DNA of 64,000 bases from Druceiella hillmani (taxonomy: Eukaryota; Arthropoda; Insecta; Lepidoptera; Hepialidae): NCBI GenBank assembly GCA_039881145.1, contig JAYKKI010000087.1, forward strand, positions 9,846,001-9,910,000, written 5' to 3'. Position 1 is the first letter of the stretch. Each line of letters opens with the position of its first letter. Below the pieces are notes generated by a model. The model worked only from the letters and a program-made list of their open reading frames with translations. It was not told the DNA's origin and did no database searches. The position numbers were made by a program, and so were the translations under genes. Below, piece after piece: positions 48,235 to 61,699 of the stretch.

Positions 48235-48730
48235 GTATCGGGAACGGACGGCCGTAGCCACAACGCACAATCGGGCCAATGCACGCGGCGTACCCAATCC
48301 GCAGGACGCCGACAATAATAATTACAGCCCTGCGATAGCCCTAACCCTCTCCCCATAATTTCTCCTCGTTTTATTAAAACTTAACCCTCGCTATTTGAAG
48401 CCCTTTTAGCGCCGAGTATCGAATCGTATTTGCTTTAGTAATTTGGCCCTTACTTCCTCTCCCTTGTCTCGTTAGGGTGCGGACGTACCCTCGCGATGAT
48501 AATAATAATAACAATAAAAAGGTAGGGTTCGCAGCACCCCTACTCGCCGTTCGAGGGTCGGATCGCATGGTAAAGATAATATCTTGTGATTTCTGAACAA
48601 CCGCTTCTTGCTTGCATTTTCGGGCTCGCCGTCTGTGAGAGTTTATCGTCCGCACATCTCTATAGACTGTATTAGTGAATTTGACGCACACGACGGGGAC
48701 AATAGCGACACTCAACCCTCTGGTTATAAT
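48235..48730. other. CpG-rich island
   Basis: GC-rich blocks (ggaacggacggccgtagcca; gcacgcggcgtacccaatcc; ccgttcgagggtcggatcgc). The open frames here have no recognised homology. A groucho regulatory region is possible. Confidence 0.4.
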
Positions 48731-49599
48731 TTCACGCGAGTTTCGCACAAGAATAGACTTTGGAGTTGAGACGACGTCGAGGCGACTTAATAAGTACGTA
48801 TTATATACATTAATATACTGCGTCTAACCACGTAGATTTAACAAGTTATTTATCTTGACAAATTAAATTTTAACGTATAATACGTGTTCTGTCTTACAAC
48901 ACCTATTCTTCACACCGCCGAACTGCAGTGGCGAATTTCAAACTAAAGTCTAGCTAACCTGAAACCTTCAACATTTTAAACGATACAAAAAAGTAAATAT
49001 CTCATTGGGGACAAGGACGCGTGCGGAAACAACGCCAATAACGAATAAAGGTTGCCAGTAGTACCACACTAGTGCATACATTAACATAACTTGTTAATTG
49101 CTGTAAAATATCTGCCGAAATTCGCGAAAATTTATGGGTAATGTACCGTCGATCACATATTATCGAAGCAATATTTAATAAACAATAAGTCAAAGTTAGG
49201 CAAAATTAGAATTTATGTTTTATTTTTAAAAAGAAAATAAATTATTTGGAATACGCCCTACGTTTTTGGCACACACAGCGCACAAAACTTGTCGATATAT
49301 ATTTCATTTCTTTCCGGCATTGCGTGAAAAAAATAAAAAAACATCTTTAATAATTTACATACTATCACCTCTTATCCACGTACACAGTTATCTATGTATA
49401 CAGGATCGCCATTTGTATCTACGCCCTAAGTAAATCAGCAAATAGTATAATGAACGATCCACAGAGGATGCAGGTCGAAATTCTCAACAATTGTACAATC
49501 CGTAAATGCTACAACTTCCCTTTGCATAATTCTGTACAACGTTTTCAATTTAAAACAAAATCAAGCTTGCATATTTAACGACATTTTGTAACAGTATAA

Positions 49600-49960
49600 G
49601 TGAGGTGAAAAATTACTCGGGAGACGTCTTACTCCGCGACACGATTTGTAGATTATAAACCGTGTGACGGTTCAAAAATTTCCCGACTGTACTTCGACAC
49701 ACAATTAAACGGCGGTATCGTCGCTCCCGTAGGTCCGCACGAGCGCAGAGGCGCGCGGCTGTGCGGTGCGGCGGGGTTGATTCATTAACCGCGAGCAGCG
49801 GCGGCGCGTGGCGCGTGTTTGTCGGCAAACATCGGCCGCAAACACCGCAATTAACTGCGCGCCGACTCCGACGGGAGCTACCGCCCATCTCCCCCGCCGG
49901 CTCTCCCCGCCCTTGGCGTTAATAATGCGCCGGCGGGCAGGGACCGGTAGCGAGCGTCTG
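49600..49960. other. CpG-rich island
   Basis: The densest GC block of the window, including gcgcgcggctgtgcggtgcg, gcagcggcggcgcgtggcgc and aatgcgccggcgggcaggga. It is flanked by AT-rich DNA. It could be an intronic promoter or enhancer; no TATA box or coding start was identified. Confidence 0.45.
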
Positions 49961-50519
49961 AAATGATTTCATCGGACGCGGTTTCACCGATTTTAACATG
50001 TAATATCTAGATGCAATTTTACTGTGATGCGGTACAAGGAATGAACGGTTAATGAGTTGTAATAAAGTTCCAAACGTGAAATAATATTCAAAACTGTATG
50101 CATCGATACGAATCGTAAATCACACCGTTGTGCGTCACATGGCTTTAGCAACGAAGATTTTTACCACCTCGATTTTCTCGCAAGAAAGTAGAGACTACAA
50201 GTGAGCATCTTCTGTGCGCAAAAGACGCTCACTGGTAGTCATCTTTCTTTTTGTACATTTTTGACTCGGTGAACAGGTTATATTCAGGGTATATGACACA
50301 TCGTTTCTACTGAGCAGACCGGCTTCCACTTACATCCAAACATTTGAAAGGGTAGGTGACTTCGTATCATACCGAAAATTCCATATCGTCTCAAGCCCAA
50401 AACCTAACAAATATTACATACCAACGTTATATTCAAATGCTGTCAACGAAAACAATTTCCACAAAAATCCACCCCAAAAACAAATTTAAACAAAGCACAC
50501 GAAAAGCGACAAAAAAAAT

Positions 50520-50890
50520 CAAATATCTCCGGTTCAGAGTGCGAGCGAGTGAGCAAAGTGCTTCCCCGCAAGTCGGCGTGCGGGTACAATTTAGCGCGGT
50601 AAATCCCCGCTCGTACTGCAATCTGCTCAACTCTATTATTGTTGGCTTCGCCTAGGGCGGTCGAGGGTGGCTCCCGCCCTCGGTGGCCCGGGCCACCCCT
50701 CGCCGCGATAGCGCGCTTCCACTCGGCTAAGTGTGAATTATTTAGATTATTTAGGTATGTGTTTCAATAACGATTCCTCAAGTTAAATAGCTTTACCCTT
50801 ATGCTCGGTGAGTTTCGATATTCGAGATTTGCAGATTGTAATGGTTAATGGCGGCATTAGCGCACGACGCGGCGGTTTGTCTGGAGCGAT
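50520..50890. other. CpG-rich island
   Basis: Contains ggcggtcgagggtggctccc and cgccgcgatagcgcgcttcc, then taatggcggcattagcgcac. No exon recognised. Confidence 0.35.
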
Positions 50891-53284
50891 GCTTTTCAAT
50901 TAGAGACAAACGAGTTTACTCGTAGGCGCAGGTAAATAAGTAACTATATTCGACATAGCCATCCTATCCCCTTCTACAGTAACGCTCACAATATTATATG
51001 TGGCATAAACGTAAATGAACAATTCTTTATTAATGTAACGAACATGGTTCGGAGGGTTTCTGATATTTAAACCCTGGTACTTTTGAATACCAAGATAGCC
51101 GCGAATATTTGAGTTTTTTGGCTTGTATTTTTTAAATGTAATGTCTTTAATAGAAAAAGAAAACTTACTTATAATAATTACGCACTCATTTTGTATTACA
51201 TCACTGTTACGATAATAGTGAGACAAATGACAGTGTATCTTGAATTAAGTTCCACACGATTATGTATTTTTAACACATAATAATATGGTGAATTTTCTAA
51301 AGAATGATTAGCACTCTCAAAATAATTTTAGTTCAATATATTGATTATAATAAGTGTTTTGCAAAAATATTGAGGGATCAATTTGCACTTCGCGGCTATA
51401 TTTGATTTCATAAGAGCCATCATACGTTATATTTTAATTATTACATGTTATACATTTTGGATGCTATGATGAATAGACGGAATGACGGTAGACAATCCAA
51501 ACAAGAGTTCACTGTTGGTATCGGGGAACTTTAAATAAGAAATCATATTTTATTCTTGTCCTTGATAATAAAAAAAAACTATATAATCTATATAAATTAT
51601 ACCATTTCGAGGAAAAAAACCAAAATTCTGTTAACATCATTCAACAACCTCAGAGGTATCAAGTTTCTTCTCACTGCATTGAATAATCATCTTTAGAACT
51701 ATTAATTTACAAGATATTAACGGTTAAGAAGTTTTATAAATACATTACTTTCGATATATTTCTTAGGTGTAACAAATTATTCCCCCTAAATACGAAAAAA
51801 CAATAACTACGATAACACAGAAGTTTAGAGAGCAAATTCAAAAGAAATTTTGTCATCTGGCCCATTATTCTATCATTTTTTCCTGCACATTTTGTATAGA
51901 TATTTTTGAATTTGCTTTCTAAAACTCTCTCGTCGATTGAATTCAGATACATAAATAATGTATCATTTCAATCTTTGTTTCCATACGAGACATATTTATT
52001 TTTGAGAAGGGCTCCTTCAAAATCATACTTTCAACTACTAACAATGTCTTTCTCGATCGATTGATTACTGAAAGCTAGCCAACAATTTAAGGTTGGAAAC
52101 CAGATTTTTAATTCGAACATTACCGAATAACCCAAACTCTAATTCTAAACAATGTTATTTGGTGAGTTTTTAAACATTTTTTTATTAAATATCATATTTA
52201 CTTATACAACTTACGGTATATTTTTTAAATTTGTTCATCGAGATCTTTAAATTCATACCCGATCTTGATAGCCTTTTCGAAATGTTATGTTTTCACAATG
52301 GACAAAGTGACTAGTGTCTACCGCCGTATTGCATGGATCGTGATGTCACCTACGACCGGACATCATTGTAATGATTATAACGATACGTCCAAATCGGATT
52401 ATTCGTTTAGGTTCTACTGGTAAACAATAAACTCATTGGCATGCCGCAGTTGGCTAACGATCTTTCATAAATTACCACATGTAAAATGCCAACGTTATGA
52501 CCTTTGATTTGATGCCAAACGTGGTGTATTTATCCCAAATTTATATTTTCAAATTATGCTTTATTTAAAATTTCCCCTTGTACTAAAATTAGCCTCCAAC
52601 GTCCGCCGTATAGATCGTCGTTTCAACGAAACGTTTTATAGCCTAGGATACCCGTACGGTCAAAACAAACAGATGTATACCTCATTTATCAACAGTAGTT
52701 TGAACACCCAGTATATTATCTGTGGGTCACAATGTGTACTGGTATTATAAATTAATACAATAAGCAAAAGCATTAAATGACAATATCGACAATATTAAAG
52801 GCTTAAATTAATTTTTAATATTATTTTCATTAAAAATACCTTCTACATCAGATTTATCAAGTAACGTGAATTCATAAAGATTTCGACAAAAGTCAACTTC
52901 GAAGAATTCCGAAGTGTTATCAAATTGGTGTACTCCGGCCTGTTATCGTCGCAGATAGCAAAAGCACGAAATAAACACTACTATATAAACAGATACATTA
53001 AATAATTTATTATATGACGCATGACATTAAGATAAACAATCAGGCATCTTTACAGATAGAAGATAATGCTAGTATACGCTGTACGATGGCGCTTATTCGG
53101 TACGTATCAAATATTAAATGTAATTCTGCGGCAGGTCGTTTCGGTTGGCTGTTCAAGGCTGATACAATTTTCAGTTTGGATGTCAAAATAAAAATACCCA
53201 ATCGACGTTTAGCTATTAAAATGACAACAATATCTTTCTATACACATGAAGGTGTTTTTATATCTACATAAATAAACACATGAT

Positions 53285-53770
53285 CAAATTCGTCCAACTG
53301 GCACAAAAGGCGCGCCGACAGAGGAAGCGCGCCCCACTAGCAGTATCGTCGAGCGAGAACGACGTCGATACACACGTACGGCAGATAGGGCGCCGCCGAA
53401 CGTCTCACAAACACCAACTCCGTCTGGCAAACTCCTCCGACACTCCCCACGGGAAGCGCCACCCGCCTTCCTCGCCCGTCCTCTCTCGCAGCCTCCCCCG
53501 CCGGCGCCGGGCGGAGTTCAGGCCCCACTTGTTATTCCGATATGATAGCGCTCGTCGGCGCGGCGGTCGAGTGCGGCGCTCTCTTCAATTTATTTGCCGG
53601 AGTCGTCTCGGAGGTGCGCTTCTTCAATGACAAATTGTGTTTATAGCGACGCCGGTTCGCGTAATGAGAAGGGGAAGGCTGCGGTGCGATTAACCACTTA
53701 CGGCTGGATAAATAGCTCGGTGACTCGGTGTCGCTTTGGAGTTCGCCTTCGAAACTCGTAAGTCGACTGC
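53285..53770. other. CpG-rich island
   Basis: Contains aaggcgcgccgacagaggaa, cctcccccgccggcgccggg and ctcgtcggcgcggcggtcga. Arg/Pro-rich open frames on both strands follow from base composition and match no family. Confidence 0.4.
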
Positions 53771-56039
53771 GCTCGTATTTACTGTTCGCTACTCGAAGAA
53801 AATCGTAAATCAACCTACGATTGACGTTATATTATTTATTACAGAAAAGGTTGAAACCCAACCCTAAATAACAAACTTGCGAATTAACATCTCCGCTATA
53901 AGTGAACTTTTTAATTATAGTTTTGCACAATTTTTTTGTGTACTTTATACATATAAAGTTCCAGAAAACTTTGTTTTCAAAACTACACGGAGTCCCCCGC
54001 TTATCTTTAATATGGTCAATGATGATCCATAATTGTCAGAACTATGGAAGCGAACACTTTTATTTTTAGCAATGGGACCTTCTGCGTGGAGTTAGCAAAG
54101 ATTCGATACGAGAACAGAACCTAAGTAAGAAGTTGACACCTACAAGAGAACAATGGTAACAAACGCTTCCCTATTAGACCCTGCTATCTCCATAGTTCTA
54201 ACTCCACGTCGATCACGTTTAGGGTACGCTTATAATCGCGTATTACAAATATGACTTCAATCGTAATTTCGTCGATCGAATCTGAATGTAGTATTTAGAT
54301 AATAAAACATTGCAGTATGTCGGCCATTACATAAATATATCTCGAATGTTATTCAGAACTAATGGAATTTCCATTCGTTCTACGAATCACACAATAAAAA
54401 TATATTCGATGGTCTGATAGTTTCTTTATTACGAAAACCTACTTCCTGTACCTGTTTGTCGTCAGTCTACGATAATACTAGTTTTCGCTAAAACTTTATT
54501 AAAAAATATCACATTAACATAAACAAATGATACGTTTTAAAACGATTGCGCAAACGAAACACATACTAACATTTAATTAAGACATAATTAACATTTAGTT
54601 AATTTTAAAACTAGATAATAATTTCATAGTTTCTATTTCTGATTATATCATGAGTACCTACGTCGTATGGCAAATTTCAAAATCGTATGGTGATGTGAAC
54701 ATGAAATAGGAGACTAGCGCTTCCGTAACCGCGCTGATATTCATCACCGAAGTGACATGTATGCGCTAGGAGTGTACGAGTGAGTTAATATATGAACGCG
54801 GACACTTTAAATCACGCTAGTTTATTTAAAATTTAATTTTACGCTCGAAATCCAAATTAAAAATATTAAAATTATAACGTAATTATTATATACGCAGCAA
54901 GTAACGAGACAGATGCCGGTTCATACCTCGTAGCCTGAATCGAAAGCTTAAACGCTTATTTATTTACGTTGTGCTTTTCTGGTAATTTAAACAAAAGAAA
55001 AATTAAATATATTTTTTAATTCTGTTCTTTTATAAAAACAACTTACATAGTACTTAAAAATATACGCCCGTCGTATCATCAGCTTCATCTACTTAACCAA
55101 ACAGAAGACTAATAACGATCTAATATTTATGTAATCCTGTTGCGTGTCGTTAGGATCGAAAACTGAACATGTCCTTGTGCCTAGAACGATTCGAATAGAT
55201 TATGCAAACTCTACATTTCATAACGAGTAAAATAATTTTTAAAGCGCCGTACTAACGGTTTAACTAATCGTCATAATATTTAAAAAAAAATCAAGAACTC
55301 TATTCTGTTTAAAATAAATCATTAAAAATCCTCGTACTTGGATTGACTTTGAGAAAATAATAAATCATCTGCACAGAAGACACATAATGCACATGAGTCC
55401 GGTTTGGTCTCATTTCGTCTGCTACGAGTGTAGTTAAATAGAGGATACTCGAAATACGACCCACGAGATAAATAAAAAAAGGGTCCGTCAACGTACAAAG
55501 ATGACGTTACTTACAGACAAAAGGATCGGTGAATATGCAAAATGTGTGATTGAGAGGAGCGATATTTTCCATTACGCTTTGATATTATTTATCCAACCGT
55601 CCAGATTTCGAATTTTAATATATTTTATCGTGGTTTTGAGAATAAAATTATAAAACTGTGCCCCATCTACGTATATTTTGATGAATGCATCGTTTTTGTT
55701 TTTTTTTATGTTCGCGTACGAGCACATAGGAGGAGCATAAAATAGATAAGTTATCCAAGCGTGTCCAATAAATGAATTTAAAAATTAAATTATTTTTCGA
55801 CTTACAAAGAAATTAAATTAAATTACGACTTACAAACAAAGTAAATTTATCTTTCGATTGAAAGTTACGTATAACCCAATGGCTGCACCGAAGCTATATT
55901 AGCTGTAGCATATCACAAGGTACACGAGAGAGAGCGAGATTTAGCGGTGCTTCATCGCTGTCTATCCATCCTTAGAAAGAAAACAATTTTGAAAATTAAG
56001 ATTAGACACAATATTCAACAACGTGCGGTTGTATCGCCG

Positions 56040-56180
56040 ACTGTACCGGCAGAGTAAAGAGCAAAGAGTGAAAAGGGCGGAGGCGTGACGTCACAGACGA
56101 GCGATCAGGGCTGGCGCGGGAGGGCGAGCGACGCGCACGTGCCGGCACGTGCCCCGCGGACGAGGGCGAGGCAAGGAAGT
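56040..56180. promoter_or_regulatory. CpG-rich island with two CACGTG sites 10 bp apart
   Basis: CACGTG occurs at 56136-56141 and 56146-56151 within gcgcacgtgccggcacgtgc. The second is ggcacgtgcc, matching the palindromic core favoured by Hairy/E(spl)/Hey repressors and also bound by Myc/Max-type bHLH factors. The sites are spaced one helical turn apart. The preceding sequence includes ggcgtgacgtcacagacg, with TGACGTCA, a CRE-type site, at about 56086-56093. Confidence 0.55.
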
Positions 56181-56375
56181 ACGTGTTGTCTGCTTTTCAC
56201 GGCAAACGTAATCAAGTTGAAAAATAATATGTCATAAGGGACACCGTGCGCGTATATGTCCCGCTGTCCCACAGATGATTTCCATAACTGCTTCGTTTAT
56301 TTCCGTTATTTAATAAACCAGCAGCGTTACATGGCTTCGCCTGGGCAAAACATAAACTACCATAATGGGCTTATC

Positions 56376-56720
56376 GTCGTCGGCGCCGTGGTGTGCCGCA
56401 AAGTTTACGGGTATTTAATGATGTGACACATCACAGGGACCCGGGTTCGATTCTCGATCCATCGACGAGCGGGGCTGAGCGGTGTTTCAAATCACGTAAC
56501 TGCGGCCGCGCGACTGAGATCGCCAATACACCTGGCTCGCGTGGCCATTACGGGCATTACCTCCAACGATACGGACATTGGAGAAGCCCACATCCAACAG
56601 TGGATCGGGACAGGCTGTCGATTTGATTATCATCACGGTTGGTATTTCGCATGTTCGAAAAATTTTAAACAACATCTTTATCGTCCCTTAGTTTCCGACA
56701 TTCCGCACCAACAAAAAATA
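56376..56720 (+). mobile_element. tRNA-derived SINE-like repeat
   Basis: gacccgggttcgattctcga (about 56440-56459) holds a strong RNA polymerase III B box (GGTTCGATTC). The upstream gccgtggtgtgccgcaaagt is a degraded A-box region. The body includes tggagaagcccacatccaac followed by agtggatcgggacaggctg, a phrase seen at the 3' ends of insect LINEs and SINEs. The head-to-B-box distance fits a tRNA. It is not a functional tRNA: no cloverleaf could be drawn. Confidence 0.6.
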
Positions 56721-56930
56721 TCCTGAACCATCTCTCCAAAGGAATCACTGCGCTTATCTTTGCATTGTATATCTCCATACAGCTGGTAATAAAATAAAAG
56801 AAAAATGTGTCTAAGACCGCACTATAGAAGTGAAAACTTTGGCAACCAATATAATAGTATCGTGTATGTGAGAAGTTTTTGGTACGAAATTTAAAAAAGA
56901 AAAATAATTACAATTAATAGTGGTCGTGTA

Positions 56931-56931
56931 G

Positions 56932-57022
<91 letters not shown>

Positions 57023-57056
57023 GTATGTATATATATATATATACATACATATATAT

Positions 57057-57092
<36 letters not shown>

Positions 57093-57120
57093 TTGTATAT
57101 GTATATGTATATGTAATAAT
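56931..57120. repeat. Large (TA)n microsatellite block
   Basis: About 170-190 bases of alternating TA with scattered G/C (tatgtatatata, catacatatata, gtatatgtatatgtata). It produces long spurious Tyr/Ile open frames on both strands. It is prone to length error in assembly. Confidence 0.95.
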
Positions 57121-57259
57121 GTCGTAGCAAATATGATATATTAATGCATACAAGTATGCAAAATGAAATTATAAATTGTTTGCGATTACATACAAAACAC
57201 ACTACATAATAAATAAATATCCTGTTTAACGAAGAGTGTACCACCCCGAGCGCGGGAGG

Positions 57260-57500
57260 GAGGAAGTTTTATTTGAATTCTATTAAGAAATAATATTTAA
57301 AAAAAATAAATTTGAGCAGTGAGATTCGAACAGAGACGCCCACAATTCAATTCTTGTAAAATTAAGTAAATGTTTAACAAATGTATTACAAAAGTATTTT
57401 TTATTTGAATTCAGTGAGAAATATCTTCCTAAAAATAAAATCAAAGAAGGAAAATCACGGCATCGAGATTCGAACAAAGACTTCTGTCGCGTTCCTTACG
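57260..57500 (-). repeat. Two direct copies of a tRNA-like SINE fragment
   Basis: tttatttgaattc begins both copies (about 57268 and 57402). Each later has gagattcgaaca (57331-57342) or gagattcgaaca (57465-57476), reverse complement tgttcgaatctc, a B-box-like word. The two fragments are divergent. This is a weak call. Confidence 0.4.
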
Positions 57501-58089
57501 TAAAAAGTAAAAAAGCGGGTCACACTTGACGTAACGCGAAATTGCAAATCTTCTCCCATCCAGAAAAAATTTGGGCAAGATGAGCCAAAAGAAGTTTTAA
57601 CTTCAGAAGAAAAGAAAAATATATTACCATAAAAATACTGACGAGGGCTAGATTTTATATCTATAAATGACAAATAATAGGTTGTAATATTACTGTCAAT
57701 AATGTAAATATTAATAACGTTTTATATATTTAATTATGAGAGATATAATGTCAGAAAATTATTTAAAAGAATGAAATCAATGAACCGTTAGTGAATATAA
57801 TTAAAAATGATGGAATAATGTATAACATACCAAACCCTTTTTATCTACATCGACTCTAGTACATATACAGTATAATTAACGGTAATATAAAAGCCTCCAC
57901 GCCATAGCCGCGGATACCCCCCTTAAACAGTACTCACGGCTATAACGTCCGCGGATACTGATTAACGATCGTTATGTGACAACAACAAAAACAAACTACA
58001 CGTAGCCTTCTCTCACCCCTGCCCGATCCGCCACTAGAGTTAGTGTAATCTTATAAATAGATGAAGACAAAAAAAACTAACGGACGGCG

Positions 58090-58370
58090 AACTAAGCACA
58101 CGCGCGCGCCCAGCATACTATTCAAGACTTAAGGGAAATATGTCCACTCGTCGCCCCCGCGCCATCTATCTGCGTGACGATGGCCCATTGTGGCCGCACG
58201 GTAATTCCCCGATCCGCCCAGGGAGAGCGGGGGCGCACCGTCGTAATTGAGTTATCATGAAGCTGCTCTCTACAATCTCGCATGTTTACTCTAATTGCTA
58301 TTAACATACTGCGGGAGGCGGACGCCGCGAGGGTGGCTCCTTCCTCAGGCGATGGCGCACTCACATTAAT
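58090..58370. other. CpG-rich island
   Basis: Contains cacacgcgcgcgcccagcat, ggccgcacggtaattccccg and ggcggacgccgcgagggtgg. No exon recognised. Confidence 0.4.
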
Positions 58371-58639
58371 TTGTTTATCGCCAAGAACAAGGCGACTATT
58401 ATAGGTTTAATATAGACGTAATTAGAAAATATTTTATTATTATATAAGATGGATGTCTCCTCGTTACGCAAACTTGTATTTAAAGATTTTTCGGGGACTT
58501 ATTTTCAAATCATGTATATCTCTTTTCCTCAAACCTATAGAAAGGACGACGTACTACTAACTGGTTTTAAATATACGCATTCTGTACGGATGGATAACTT
58601 TCCAACGAGAAAGACATTGTACGACCCAAACACGTTCAC

Positions 58640-58890
58640 CTCGCGACGACGATGCGAAGTACGCAGGCGGTGGGGGCGGAAGGAAGGTACAAAGGAGGTC
58701 GCTGCAAATATTAAAAGCGTTTTACACCTCCGTCGACGCGCGCCAAATATTCAACAAAAATGCAAATTCCCGCCGCACCCGGGCGGAAGTGGCAAGCGGA
58801 ACGTTCGAAGATTGGGGTCCAACCCCGCCGGCTCCCGCCACAAATTCTCCCCTCCGTTCGTACTGCGGGAGCTAGTTTCCGTTGCCAGAT
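58640..58890. other. CpG-rich island with a long open frame
   Basis: Part of a 182-codon plus-strand open frame (58449-58997) that ends in an AT-rich tail. The frame shows no domain, no recognisable homology and Arg/Pro-rich, composition-driven wording. I treat it as non-coding intron sequence. Confidence 0.35.
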
Positions 58891-59214
58891 ATTCTCAGCG
58901 CCACCCATCAAGTATAGACGAGAAGTTTAATTCTGAAGCTAAGACATTCGATTTAAATTTACTTGTGAAGCTACTCAATTTAATAAGACAGACTTAAAAC
59001 TCTAAACGTGTTTGACACGATAAAGTAATTATTCTTAGGATCGCAACTGGAACCGTAACACTCGACACACTACTTTGGGGAATGTCAGTAAACTGTGGTT
59101 CTGTTCTGAAAGTAGAATGGACTTGCAAAATGTAGGTTACCGACATAAAGTAAGTTCGCATCGTGTAAATAGCATTTGCTCTTCCACATAGCATTGAGAA
59201 TGCCCAGTACGCAG

Positions 59215-59335
59215 GTCGGTCGAGACCGATAAACTTTTTACGATGCTGGTTTACGAGCGGGCGCGACCGCGGTCATCGCCGCACTTAGTTAAACGGCAGT
59301 CACCGCGAATGTGGCGCGCGCTCCCGAACACTAAT
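59215..59335. other. CpG-rich island
   Basis: Contains acgagcgggcgcgaccgcgg and gaatgtggcgcgcgctcccg. Short; no exon recognised. Confidence 0.35.
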
Positions 59336-59574
59336 ACAACATTCATTTTTATTACTTAAATTGGCTTTAAATAGAATAAAGTTAAACAAAACTGACGAAA
59401 TGTTTCTGAACAAATTCAGCCCAAAAATGGCGAAGACAAGTACTAGAACTAATACGTGGAGCGCATAGACGCACATTTCCAGTCGATATTACGAACAGCG
59501 CGACATATGCGGATATTATAATTGTACAGATACCCAGACGTACTCTCCTGGTGACGAGTGACGAACATTAGCGT

Positions 59575-59910
59575 GACATAGCGACTTCTTGTAATCAGAG
59601 CAGAGCGCGGCTGCCTCCTCCGACAGATCAATTAACCCCTAAAACAGCCCCGGCCCTAACTAACTGCCTCGTACCTATTAACTTAATACCCGCCCCGAAG
59701 CCATTCCCCGCCGCCTCGCCTCCTACAGATTTCCATAGCTATATAGACGGCTCATCCGGCGCATTTCAGCGAATCAGCACCGGAAACGAATAAATTAATT
59801 CAGAATAAACGAAACATCCTGCCCCCCTTCCCCTCCTCGTTAGGGGACGGGGGTCGCGCCCGCTCCACGAGGGAAATATGAATTATTCCGCGGAAGCCTC
59901 ACCCGCCCTC
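59575..59910. other. CpG-rich island
   Basis: Contains tgcctcctccgacagatcaa, cccgccgcctcgcctcctac, gaataaattaattcagaata and gggtcgcgcccgctccacga. The alternation of GC-rich and homeodomain-like TAAT words is typical of developmental enhancers, but that is inference. Confidence 0.4.
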
Positions 59911-60558
59911 CGCTACCGTTCCAAGTTATTTAATAATAAGGAAATTCTGCCTTCATTTACTTTTCAAGACGTTTCTTTTTAAAGGTATAAATTATGCCAT
60001 CTTTAACGCTTATAACATTTGACGGAGTTGAAGACGCGGGCGGGTGGAGGGCAGATGGAAGCTTGCTTCAAAAATTTAATCCCGAGGGGAGGTTTGCTTT
60101 GGGGTTGACACGTTTTTTTGACGGGATTGGAAATTAGAGAAAAGTTCATTGCCTTTTACCTACCTTTTTGGCATATTGGAGAGTTATAGATACTTATGTA
60201 CATGGTTGGAAACGTTTGAAAAATTCGCCTCATGTTTGTTACCTTGCGAAACTTTTATGTACTTCATTAAGTTGAGCAGTGACAAATTATAATAAGAGTA
60301 AACTTTTTCGACATCTTTGATACCTTTGAAAAATCATGATTTTAAAAAGAAACACTTTTTTTCATAAAAGTTTTGAGTTAAAGACTAAAGCTATGTAACA
60401 TTTTATTAACAAAATTTGTAAACAAATAAAATGTGCAGTTTCATTCGCTTGAATTTTTAAAAGAAGTTTATTTACATTTTGGTTTTCTGTAAATTAAAAA
60501 ATGTTCACGGTTTATTCGAAATTTTAAATTTATACGCGAAGAAGGGCGCAACAAAACG

Positions 60559-60563
60559 GTGTG

Positions 60564-60616
<53 letters not shown>

Positions 60617-60632
60617 GCGCGTTTGTGTGTGT
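60559..60632. repeat. Compound (GT)n/(GCGT)n microsatellite
   Basis: gtgtgtgtgtgtgtgtgcgt followed by repeated gcgt units, then gcgcgcgcg and gtgtgtgtgt. It can adopt Z-DNA-type alternating purine-pyrimidine structure. Confidence 0.9.
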
Positions 60633-61033
60633 GTTATAGTAAAACCTTTTTTAGTCTTAAAATTAAATTATGTTTAGTTTTAAAGAATTAAAAGACGACA
60701 CGCTTTTGTAGCAATATTAACTAAAAAAAAAATAAAGAATAATCTTCAAATATAAAAATTTTGATGTCGAACGAAAGGATGTCCCACAACTTGGTATAAA
60801 TAAATTTTTTGAATAAGGTTAAAATGAGAATAAAATGATTGATAAAAAATTAATTTTGATGTAAATAAAGCTTGGGGTGCTTGATGTAAGTTGTCATAAA
60901 TTTGTTTCATCACTAGTTATCGTACTGGCGGAGTCCAGTTTAACGCGGGAAAGACGACATTTTTTTAAATCGATAAGGAACAATGACTCAATTTGTTCGA
61001 AAGGAAGGGTGACGATTGACAGTGCAGCGTGCA

Positions 61034-61061
61034 GTGTATTGGGGTTTATACCCCAATACAC
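61034..61061. repeat. Perfect 11-bp-arm hairpin
   Basis: gtgtattgggg (61034-61044), loop tttata, ccccaatacac (61051-61061). Confidence 0.85.
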
Positions 61062-61699
61062 CCCTAATACGAGAATGATAAGGTTAAGTTTCTTCTCGGT
61101 AGAACATGTCAATATTTAGTTAAAAAGTTTGAAAATTGTTTCTTCAAATTGTTATAAGAACGAAATTCTTAAATTTCGATCCTCCTCAATGTATTATCAC
61201 TCTCCAAAATAAAATCCTCACCTCCAAGTTTACGAAGCTCACAAACTCTGCCTACATTTTCCAGGGACACCAGTAAAGCTCTATTTACGTAGACCCCCGT
61301 ACGTGGGATATAAACCTTGGTAGGCGAGCATACCGCACGAGCCGTACACACTTTTTCCTTTCATAAAGCTAGGTATATCAGACACAAACAGCTTTTTAGT
61401 CTCCCCGCACGGCAGAGAAGTTTTATTAAATATGCATGAGCGTGTGAGAGCGGAATGGAGGGTCGTGGGGTTGAAAAAATAATGCAGGCGAGCCCGGGCT
61501 TGAATTAAAATGAAAAAGGAGCGTTGCGACGCCGCCAACTGCCGTTGCGACGTTGGCGTATTCGTAGGCGAACTTTTTCCATTTACCCTAGCCCATCGTA
61601 GATACCTAGGCCTTTGAATGAGAAACTTTGGAATTTTTCATATTTTACCAGTTCAATTTCTTATCGATTCTTTTTAAGTCATTCGTTATTAACTAAAAA

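Noticed and set aside
47088..50655. Groucho N-terminal (Q or GP domain) exons in the GC-rich islands
   Set aside because: Minus-strand translations of the islands show none of the Q-domain peptides (for example MYYEMSYGLN) and no phase-compatible splice borders leading to RNSISP.
53280..53630. 116-codon Arg-rich plus-strand open frame
   Set aside because: Composition-driven in a GC island, with overlapping frames on the other strand; no homology seen.
56811..57244. Overlapping frames rich in Tyr/Ile
   Set aside because: Translated (TA)n block.
58449..58997. 182-codon plus-strand open frame, the longest frame outside transposons
   Set aside because: No motif, signal or family was recognised. 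Its Arg/Pro-rich part coincides with a CpG island and its ends are AT-rich. It lies inside the groucho intron; transcript or conservation evidence would be needed.
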